10,387 nucleotides of DNA from Candidatus Iainarchaeum sp. (GTDB lineage Archaea; Iainarchaeota; Iainarchaeia; Iainarchaeales; GCA-2688035). The stretch is taken from the NCBI GenBank assembly GCA_017609945.1, contig JAFCCZ010000029.1:1-10387 (forward strand), read 5' to 3'. The notes beneath the pieces are model-generated. The model did not search any database and was not told where the DNA came from. It saw only the letters and a list, made by a program, of their open reading frames with translations. Position numbers and translations under genes: made by a program. Every line of letters starts with the position of its first letter. Positions within the stretch are counted from its first letter, which is position 1. Of the stretch, positions 1-5,858 are shown piece by piece.

Positions 1-2
1 AG

Positions 3-383
3 GACATAATTGAGGAAATGAGGCGCGAACTCAGGGACGAGCCGCAGAACGAATTTGAGTTCTTCCTGCCAACCCTTGTAAAGGCAAAACCTGCCAAAAG
101 AAGGAGAAATCAGGCCAACGCAGGCAGGCAAAAAAAGGCGGCAAAGGGCAAAAAGAAGAAAACTGGCAAAAAGGGCAAAACTAAAAAGAGACCACATGGG
201 GCAAAACCTAAAAGGGCAAAAAAGCCGGCACCAAAGAAGAAAAAGGGCAAAAAACAGGCAAAAAAACCAAAAAAGAAGCCAAAAAAGCCAAAAAAAGCGC
301 CCAGGAAAGCCAAGAAAAAAAGGGCAAAACCAAAGCGCAAATCTGCCTCAAAAAAGAAAAAGCCCGCTAGAAAAAGGAAATAG
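3..383 (+). CDS. 3' end of an unrecognised gene with a lysine-rich tail
   Basis: The reading frame is open from base 3 and ends at TAG 381-383. An ATG lies at 18, but the codons before it (D-I-I-E-E) continue the same amphipathic helix, so I read this as the C-terminus of a longer protein starting left of the window. The first 25 or so residues look globular (RRELRDEPQNEFEFFLP). The remaining roughly 95 residues are almost all Lys, Arg, Ala, Pro and Gly, with repeated AKKPKK-type units like the C-terminal tail of histone H1. Such tails usually bind nucleic acid without sequence specificity; that role is inferred. The function of the body cannot be told from this fragment. The stop lies 4 bp from the stop of the convergent gene at 388. 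Confidence 0.6.
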   Translation, partial: DIIEEMRRELRDEPQNEFEFFLPTLVKAKPAKRRRNQANAGRQKKAAKGKKKKTGKKGKTKKRPHGAKPKRAKKPAPKKKKGKKQAKKPKKKPKKPKKAPRKAKKKRAKPKRKSASKKKKPARKRK

Positions 384-387
384 CCTT

Positions 388-693
388 TTACTGCGAGGTT
401 CTCTTTTCAGCTTCCCTCTCAATTTTACCAAGAGCCTCCTGCAACGCAGTTATAAGGTTCCAGTCTGTGGCACTTGACGAAAGCTCTATTCCTGGAAGGG
501 AGAGATGCAATTGCACTGAATGGTTTTTTCTTGAACCAGCCCTCTGAAAGTCCTTAAAATGCGCCTTCAGAAAAATATCGTTGTTCAAGAGCTTCTGAAG
601 TCTGTCATAGGATTTCGTGAGAGAGGCCTCTATTTTGGCGCGGTCGATCTCGTCAACTTCGGGAAGCTTGCTCATTTGAATTTTCCTGCCCAT
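388..693 (-). CDS. small protein with ribosome-hibernation-factor (HPF/RaiA)-like pattern
   Basis: This is a 101-residue soluble protein without signal peptide or membrane segment. The predicted order is an alpha helix (about 17-37), two or three beta strands (41-50 IFLKAHFKDF; 58-73 with HSVQLHLSLPG) and a C-terminal helix (77-97, with DWNLITALQEALGKIERE). The last part resembles the HPF/RaiA ending, in which a 'pg..l.a.a...dl..Ai.ea..kle' pattern follows strands that bind the 30S decoding site. The PHA-granule-region family has a similar fold and is an alternative. This is fold-level recognition only. The start is chosen at ATG 691-693 because GGTGA lies 4 nt upstream; a second ATG six codons in is less well placed. 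The gene begins 12 bp after the triosephosphate isomerase stop, so the two probably share an mRNA. Confidence 0.5.
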   Translation of the reverse strand: MGRKIQMSKLPEVDEIDRAKIEASLTKSYDRLQKLLNNDIFLKAHFKDFQRAGSRKNHSVQLHLSLPGIELSSSATDWNLITALQEALGKIEREAEKRTSQ

Positions 694-705
694 AAATTCA
701 CCAAC

Positions 706-1392
706 CTATTTCTTAAGGCCCTTTAAGAGCCCAATAATTGCCTGCTTTGGGTCTTCGGCCTTAATAATCCCGCTCGCAACAAACAGCCCGGCAGTTCCCA
801 GCTCAACCGCCTTCCTTGCATCGGCCTCGCTCTTTACCCCGGCGCCGGTAATCACGCCAATCTCCGGAGCAATTTCCTTCACCACCTTAACTGAATCTGT
901 TATGAGCTCCGGGCGGGCACTGCTAACGCTTACATCCCCGCCAATCAATTCAGGGGGCTCAACCGCAATAAAGTCAGGCTTGCTCTGCATTCCGACAATC
1001 TGCTTTGCCCTCTCAAGGTCTTCAGCGCAAACCATTACAGTAAAGCCCTGTTCCCTTGCCCTAACAATTGCCGCCTCAATAAACCCGTTGTCCCGCTTGT
1101 TTTCGGCATGACTTAAAACCGTTCCAACAGCGCCAGCTTCCTTCACTGCCTCTGGCAAAATGTGCCCGGTGTTGGAACCAAAACCAACAGGGTCAATGTG
1201 CTGTGCAAAGACTGGCAAGGAAACAGATTCTGCCACAAGCCTCAAATCAACGGCCTGCACAACCAAAGCAACCGAAACCCCTGTTTCCTTGCTGGCCTCC
1301 TCAGCCACTTTAGCAAGGGCAACTGCTTTCTTGGCCGTTGCCTGCTCGTAAGTCTTAAAGTTAATGAACAGAATTGGAGTGCTTACTTTCAT
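706..1392 (-). CDS. tpiA: triosephosphate isomerase, archaeal type
   Basis: This enzyme interconverts glyceraldehyde-3-phosphate and dihydroxyacetone phosphate in cytosolic glycolysis and gluconeogenesis. At 228 residues it has the compact archaeal length (bacterial and eukaryotic enzymes are near 250). The motifs are in order: NFK near the N-terminus (N11, K13), catalytic His95 in TVLSHAENK, catalytic Glu145 in AVEPPELIG (loop 6 region), the phosphate-binding ITGAGVKSEAD, and the GLFVASGI strand-loop near the C-terminus. No key residue is missing. ATG 1390-1392 is taken as the start because GGGG sits 5 nt upstream; a TTG one codon earlier would add a single residue. The gene is divergent from the RelA/SpoT gene and upstream of the hibernation-factor-like gene. 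Confidence 0.96.
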   Translation of the reverse strand: MKVSTPILFINFKTYEQATAKKAVALAKVAEEASKETGVSVALVVQAVDLRLVAESVSLPVFAQHIDPVGFGSNTGHILPEAVKEAGAVGTVLSHAENKRDNGFIEAAIVRAREQGFTVMVCAEDLERAKQIVGMQSKPDFIAVEPPELIGGDVSVSSARPELITDSVKVVKEIAPEIGVITGAGVKSEADARKAVELGTAGLFVASGIIKAEDPKQAIIGLLKGLKK

Positions 1393-1422
1393 CAAATCCC
1401 CTTATTTAGAGTTCTCTGTTTG

Positions 1423-1430
1423 CTTTAAAG
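1423..1430 (-). promoter_or_regulatory. TATA-like box for triosephosphate isomerase
   Basis: CTTTAAAG centred about 35 bp upstream of the ATG would place the transcript start about 10 nt before it. That leaves a short leader carrying the GGGG ribosome-binding site. The RelA/SpoT gene on the other strand has the same geometry. This is motif-level evidence only. Confidence 0.4.
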
Positions 1431-1447
1431 AAGAAAAAGATTATTAA

Positions 1448-1486
1448 GCTAACCGCAGAAAGCGGCTGGTCTGCTGGGCTAACCGC
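1448..1486. repeat. 9-bp direct repeat between divergent promoters
   Basis: GCTAACCGC occurs at 1448-1456 and 1478-1486, 30 bp apart start to start, which is close to three DNA turns. GCGG at 1462-1465 can pair with the CCGC in either copy. The pair sits between the TATA-like boxes of the triosephosphate isomerase and RelA/SpoT genes, where a repressor or activator could act on both. That role is inferred. Confidence 0.4.
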
Positions 1487-1510
1487 GAAAACTGTCCGGC
1501 AAAAAAAGGC

Positions 1511-1519
1511 TATTTAAAT
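1511..1519 (+). promoter_or_regulatory. TATA box for the RelA/SpoT homologue
   Basis: TATTTAAAT fits the archaeal TATA consensus. Transcription about 25 bp downstream would start near 1540, giving a leader of about 10 nt that contains GGGGG as ribosome-binding site just before ATG 1550. Confidence 0.55.
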
Positions 1520-1549
1520 GTTTCAGAGTAGAGATTTATCGGGGGCAAT

Positions 1550-3424
1550 ATGCAGGCAACTGAAACCACTTTCAAAGAACTCAGCAGCGAGTTGAGGGAA
1601 AAAAATCCAAGTGGGCAATTTGGGATTGTAAAGAAAGCGTACGAGTTTGCAGCGCATGTGCACGGCGATGACGCTTTCGCAGGCGGGAGAAAAAGAATCC
1701 AGCACCTGCTCAATGTTGCAAGAATAATTTCAAAAGTTGTGCAGGATGAGGAAACCCTTGCGGCGGCTCTTTTGCACGATACCCCTGCTTCAAAAAAGGT
1801 TGATATGCAGGAACTTGAAAAGTTATTCGGTGGAGAAATAGCTGGCCTTGTTGAACAGGTTCAAAAAGAAATAAATATAGAGGAAAAAAATGTCAACAAG
1901 GTTGATTGGGATCTCCTCTCAAAAATTGTGCTTGCCTCGGCCAAAGACATTAGAAGCATTTTCATAAGGGTTGCAGCCACAATTGACCACTTAATGGAAA
2001 ACGACTGGCCGGAAAAGGAACTTGTGGACCGCAAAGCATTGATGGCCTTAAACGTCTACGCCCCAATCTGCCACAAGCTTGGATTGAACGAGTTTGAGTG
2101 GCAAGTGGAGGACATGGCGTTTAAGCGGCTTAGGCTCCCGGATTATCTTGCGGTAAAAGACCTTGTGGGAGAAACCAGGAAAGAGCGCGAGAAGCGCCTT
2201 AGAGTGGTTGAGGAAAAGCTTTCAGGCCTGGTTCAGGAAGCAGGAATTAATACATTCGTTTTTGGGAGGGTAAAAAATTTCTACAGCATTTTCCAAAAAA
2301 TGGAGAAAAAGCCATTCAGTGAAATTTACGACCTTCTTGGGATAAGAATAATTTGTGATTCGGCAGAAGACTGCTACAAGGCGCTTGGAGCAATAAACTC
2401 AAATTTTGATGACCTGAATCATAAATTCAGGGACTACATAGCAGAACCAAAGGAAAATGGCTACAAAAGCATCCATATGGCTATTTTGTTCAACGACTTG
2501 CCGGTTGAAGTGCAAATTAGAACCTGGCAAATGCACTGGGATGACGAAGTAGGGTTGGCGGCGCACTGGCAGTACAAGGAACACACGCATGACAAGTACT
2601 TTGACAGAAAGCTCTCAATAATCAAGCAGTTGATGGAATGGCATTCAACGAGAAGGGATATTGAGCTAAGGCAAAGCCTAAAGACAAGCTCTGGCGAAGA
2701 GCGCATCTTCGTTTTCACCCCAAGGGGGCAGGTTGTTATACTCAAAGAGGACTCAACTCCGATAGACTTTGCGTTCGCAATACACTCAGATATAGGGAAA
2801 AGAGCAAGGGGAGCAAAAGTTAACGGAAAAGTTGTGCAACTTAGTCACGCTTTGGAAAACGATGACACTGTTGAAATACTTACCGCAAACAAGCTGCAGG
2901 TTAAGAGGCCGTGGCTTGGGTTTGTAAAAACCGACAAGGCAAAAAGCAAGATAAAGCAAACGCTTGGAATAAAGGACACGGCAATCAAAAAGGGCTATCG
3001 GGAAACCTCAAAAAAGACAACCGACATGACGATAAGAATGGCCAACTGCTGCAGGCCACTTCCCGGGGACGAAATTGTCGGGTACAGAACAACGAAAAGA
3101 AAGATTTCTGTCCACAGGAAAAACTGCAGCAACGTCAAGAGCATGGGAATAAACAAAGCAATACTTGTTACCTGGGCAGACGCAGGAAAGGACTACTCTG
3201 TTGAGCTAAAGGTTGTTGCAAGAGAAAACAGTTCCCTGATTCCTGAAATTCTTAAGGCGTTCTCTTCAAACAAAATAGAAATAAACTCAACCAACGCAAA
3301 AACAGACAAAAACAAGGTTACAACTTGTCTCTTCAACGTTAAAATAAAGGGCAAAAAACAGTTGGATGCGGCCATGACCAGCATTTCGTCATTGCCATTT
3401 GTACTAAGTGTTGAAAGGACTTAG
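1550..3424 (+). CDS. rel: RelA/SpoT-family (p)ppGpp synthetase with degenerate hydrolase domain
   Basis: This 624-residue long-type RSH transfers pyrophosphate from ATP to GTP/GDP in the stringent response. Domains in order: HD region (about 25-165), synthetase (about 225-345), TGS (about 385-447), zinc-finger-type domain (about 494-528, C500, C501, H522, C526) and ACT (about 550-622). The synthetase keeps GRVK (R240, K242), D261 in YDLLGIR, NGYKSIH (Y305, H309) and EVQIRT (E320, R324), so it looks active. The HD domain keeps H52 and H76-D77, but the usual HDxxED reads HDTPAS, and the LADRLHN-like segment reads VAATIDH, so ppGpp hydrolysis is probably lost. It is shorter than the 700 or more residues typical of bacteria. 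Archaea generally lack RSH, so acquisition from bacteria is likely. The start is ATG 1550, preceded by GGGGG. Confidence 0.93.
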   Translation: MQATETTFKELSSELREKNPSGQFGIVKKAYEFAAHVHGDDAFAGGRKRIQHLLNVARIISKVVQDEETLAAALLHDTPASKKVDMQELEKLFGGEIAGLVEQVQKEINIEEKNVNKVDWDLLSKIVLASAKDIRSIFIRVAATIDHLMENDWPEKELVDRKALMALNVYAPICHKLGLNEFEWQVEDMAFKRLRLPDYLAVKDLVGETRKEREKRLRVVEEKLSGLVQEAGINTFVFGRVKNFYSIFQKMEKKPFSEIYDLLGIRIICDSAEDCYKALGAINSNFDDLNHKFRDYIAEPKENGYKSIHMAILFNDLPVEVQIRTWQMHWDDEVGLAAHWQYKEHTHDKYFDRKLSIIKQLMEWHSTRRDIELRQSLKTSSGEERIFVFTPRGQVVILKEDSTPIDFAFAIHSDIGKRARGAKVNGKVVQLSHALENDDTVEILTANKLQVKRPWLGFVKTDKAKSKIKQTLGIKDTAIKKGYRETSKKTTDMTIRMANCCRPLPGDEIVGYRTTKRKISVHRKNCSNVKSMGINKAILVTWADAGKDYSVELKVVARENSSLIPEILKAFSSNKIEINSTNAKTDKNKVTTCLFNVKIKGKKQLDAAMTSISSLPFVLSVERT

Positions 3425-3436
3425 GGCAAGAGCAAA

Positions 3437-3446
3437 ACATATATTA
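3437..3446 (+). promoter_or_regulatory. TATA-like box for the KaiC-like gene
   Basis: ACATATATTA lies in the 57-bp gap after the RelA/SpoT stop. Transcription about 25 bp downstream would start near 3467. AAGGCG at 3469-3474 could then serve as the ribosome-binding site for ATG 3482. The gene therefore may have its own promoter rather than relying on read-through. Confidence 0.45.
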
Positions 3447-3481
3447 ATGGGAACGATTTAAGTAATACAAGGCGATTTAGA

Positions 3482-4222
3482 ATGAATAGAGTCAAAACCG
3501 GAGTAATTGGATTAGACTCGCTGCTTGAAGGGGGCTTCCCGGAGGGAAGAAGTATTTTGGTAAGCGGCGGATGCGGAACCGGAAAAACAATATTCTGCAT
3601 GCAGTATATATACAACGGCGCAAAAGAGTACGGCGAACCGGGAGTATATGTTACGCTTGACGAAAGGCCAGCCCTGATAAGGGAAGATGTTATAAGGTTT
3701 GGATGGGACCTGAAAAAGCTTGAAGAGCAAAACATGCTGCAACTGGTAGACGGCACGATTGCAAAGCTTGGCATGCCATCGGAAGAGGAATTTTCCCTCC
3801 CTGTAACAGGGTTTGACGTTGACAAGCTGCTACTTGAAGTAATGAGAGTCATAAAAAGAATCGGCGCCAAGAGAGCAGTAATTGACAGCATACCTGCACT
3901 GGGCTTTAACTTTGAGAGCTCCAATGAGGTAAGAAAAGCCGTGCTGAAGCTAAGTTACATGCTAATGAGAAGCGGAGTAACCGCACTAATGACAAGCGAA
4001 GTGAATGAGGGCAACGCAAAGTACGGGAAGTATGGGGTGGAAGAATATGTAGTTGATGGAGTGATAGTGCTGCACTACATGGGAGTGGGCACACAAAGCA
4101 ACAGGACACTGCACATAAGAAAAATGAGAGCCACTCACCACAGCGAGGACCTGCACCCAATAGAAATAACAAACAAGGGAATGACGGTCCACAAGATTGA
4201 AGAAGAGTACGCCGAAGCCTAA
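3482..4222 (+). CDS. KaiC/RAD55-family RecA-fold ATPase
   Basis: This 246-residue cytosolic ATPase has one RecA-like domain and nothing else. It opens with the family start 'TGVIGLDSLLEGGFPEG'. Walker A is GGCGTGKT at 29-36. The catalytic acidic pair lies in VTLDERP (D60, E61). Walker B is RAVIDSI with D135. The C-terminal beta region reads LHIRKMRATHHSEDLHPIEI followed by NKGMTV, typical of archaeal single-domain KaiC-like proteins. Members are linked to signalling, motility or DNA transactions; the specific role cannot be read here. It does not have the strand-exchange length or N-terminal domain of RadA. It follows the RelA/SpoT homologue on the same strand, and its TAA overlaps the stop of the convergent LysRS gene by 4 bp. 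Confidence 0.9.
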   Translation: MNRVKTGVIGLDSLLEGGFPEGRSILVSGGCGTGKTIFCMQYIYNGAKEYGEPGVYVTLDERPALIREDVIRFGWDLKKLEEQNMLQLVDGTIAKLGMPSEEEFSLPVTGFDVDKLLLEVMRVIKRIGAKRAVIDSIPALGFNFESSNEVRKAVLKLSYMLMRSGVTALMTSEVNEGNAKYGKYGVEEYVVDGVIVLHYMGVGTQSNRTLHIRKMRATHHSEDLHPIEITNKGMTVHKIEEEYAEA

Positions 4223-5814
4223 GAAACTTCCTTCAGCCTCTTAACGCATTTTTCCTTTCCAAGCGCAAGAACCAGCAGCCCGGCCCTCGGCCCTGACTCC
4301 TTTCCGGTTAAGGCGAGATAAATTGCCCTAAAAACCTGCTTCGGCGCGACACTGTTTTCCTTGGCGGTGTTGAAAATAGCCTGCTGAATTGCGTCGGCAG
4401 AATGCTCTTTGGACAGGCTTGCGGCGATTGCAGGAAGCAATTTCTTTGCGTCCTTGTCCATTCTGGAAAGTTCATCGGCGGACAGGCTCTCAAGGAAGGA
4501 AAGCTTAAAGTCCTCGGGTGCATATTTTTCAACCCAGGTTCTTGCAAAAGAAAGCAAACTAGTTAGCCTTTCTTCCTCATCCTTCGAAAGCTTTTGTTTA
4601 ATATGCCCTGTCTGCTTAAGCAACTTGGTAATTTCATTGAATCTTTTTTCAGGGTCAACCAGCTGGGTTAGTTGCACGGCAAAAGAATACGGAACCTGCA
4701 AAGGCATTTTCTTAGAAAGCCCGCCCATTCGGGACAACGAGTAAGCGTTTTTTGCCTTTGCTTCAATTCTTTCATTTTCGGCCTTTTCTTCACCGTAATA
4801 AATTCTCTCGGCCCTCTCAAACCTTTCATTCAAAAGGATAAAGGAGTTGTCGTTTAAGCTAAAATCGATTGCGCTGTTTGGTTTGTAAGAAAAAAACATG
4901 AAGCGAAAAAGATCCGGTGGCGCAACCTCAAGCCATTGCTTTAAGCCGAAAACGTTTCCAACAGAACCAGACATTTTTGTGCCCTTGAGGTTCAAGAACT
5001 CGGTGGGAATCATATAGGGTGGGTCTTTTCCAAAAACATCCCTTATTAGGGCCTGCCCAACATCAACGCTTCCGCCTTTGCTGAAATGGTCTTTACCACC
5101 AGATTCAAACACAACGCTGTTTAAAATCCAGTTCGCAACCCAGTGAACACGCCAGTGAAGCTTTGCTTTCCCATCGAATGGCGAAACACTGCCTTCAAAC
5201 CCGCATGACTTGCATTTGTAAGAAACTTTCTTTCCGTCCCAAGAAAGCGCCTCAGTAAACATTATTTTACCACATTCCTCGCAAAGAACCGTAACCGGCA
5301 AGAAGCTATCGGACTTGTCTGCCCCAGCCACCCTATTCCATGTTTCGGTGATTTCTTTGGAATGCTCAAGCGAGAATTTAATTAACTCATTCCTCTCACC
5401 ACTCTTATAGCTCTCAAAAGAAGAAATAAACTTTACATCAACCCCAAACTCGTCAATCACATCGGTTATTTGTGAAGTAAAATAGTCGGCCCAGTTTTTG
5501 TATCCTTCAAATGGAGACTTGGCAAGCTTGTACGGCACGCCAATAAACTCTTTTTCCGTGCCCTTTGGAACAGGTATTCCTGCCGGAATCTTATCAATTG
5601 GGTCGAAGTCATCGACCACCATAACCTGCTTTGCCTTAAATCCGCGTTTCTTCAAAACAAGGTAAATCGCATGCGGCGTAAAAATTTCTGGCCTGGCATT
5701 TCCTATGTGAAAGTAACCGCTTGGACTCCAGCCCCCCTCGCAAACATATTCCTTTCGCGGTTTTTTTGTAATCTCGTCTACAACCTTCTCAGCCCAAAAA
5801 ATCTCGTCAGCCAT
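4219..5814 (-). CDS. lysS: lysyl-tRNA synthetase, class I
   Basis: This enzyme charges tRNA-Lys with lysine. It belongs to the class I (Rossmann-fold) type, found in most archaea and some bacteria and unrelated to the common class II enzyme. At 531 residues it has full length. The HIGH motif is HIGN at 36-39 and the KMSKS motif is KMSGS at about 280-284. A zinc-ribbon-like insertion carries CEEC (178-181) and CKSC (201-204). The C-terminal third is helical and forms the anticodon-binding cage. ATG 5812-5814 is preferred, because a TATA-like box lies 26 bp upstream and suggests a leaderless mRNA; a GTG three codons earlier is possible. Two tRNA-Lys genes, its likely substrates, lie about 4 kb away on the same strand. 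Confidence 0.96.
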   Translation of the reverse strand: MADEIFWAEKVVDEITKKPRKEYVCEGGWSPSGYFHIGNARPEIFTPHAIYLVLKKRGFKAKQVMVVDDFDPIDKIPAGIPVPKGTEKEFIGVPYKLAKSPFEGYKNWADYFTSQITDVIDEFGVDVKFISSFESYKSGERNELIKFSLEHSKEITETWNRVAGADKSDSFLPVTVLCEECGKIMFTEALSWDGKKVSYKCKSCGFEGSVSPFDGKAKLHWRVHWVANWILNSVVFESGGKDHFSKGGSVDVGQALIRDVFGKDPPYMIPTEFLNLKGTKMSGSVGNVFGLKQWLEVAPPDLFRFMFFSYKPNSAIDFSLNDNSFILLNERFERAERIYYGEEKAENERIEAKAKNAYSLSRMGGLSKKMPLQVPYSFAVQLTQLVDPEKRFNEITKLLKQTGHIKQKLSKDEEERLTSLLSFARTWVEKYAPEDFKLSFLESLSADELSRMDKDAKKLLPAIAASLSKEHSADAIQQAIFNTAKENSVAPKQVFRAIYLALTGKESGPRAGLLVLALGKEKCVKRLKEVS

Positions 5815-5835
5815 AGCAACCACTTAATGCAAAAT

Positions 5836-5845
5836 AGTTAAAAAA
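5836..5845 (-). promoter_or_regulatory. TATA-like box for lysyl-tRNA synthetase
   Basis: On the minus strand this reads TTTTTTAACT, centred about 26 bp upstream of the ATG. This is the spacing of an archaeal promoter giving a leaderless transcript. No strong Shine-Dalgarno sequence precedes the ATG, which agrees. Confidence 0.45.
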
Positions 5846-5858
5846 GCGCTTTCAAAAG

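Noticed and set aside
110..340. Minus-strand frame rich in Phe and Leu that resembles a membrane protein
   Set aside because: It is the complement of the AAA/AAG-rich lysine tail, and the hydrophobicity is a codon artefact.
1393..1395. TTG start one codon upstream of the triosephosphate isomerase ATG
   Set aside because: The ATG at 1390-1392 has better spacing to GGGG and matches the usual N-terminus.
3421..3924. 167-residue minus-strand frame over the KaiC-like gene
   Set aside because: It is a Ser-rich shadow of the conserved Walker A region on the other strand and has no recognisable domain.
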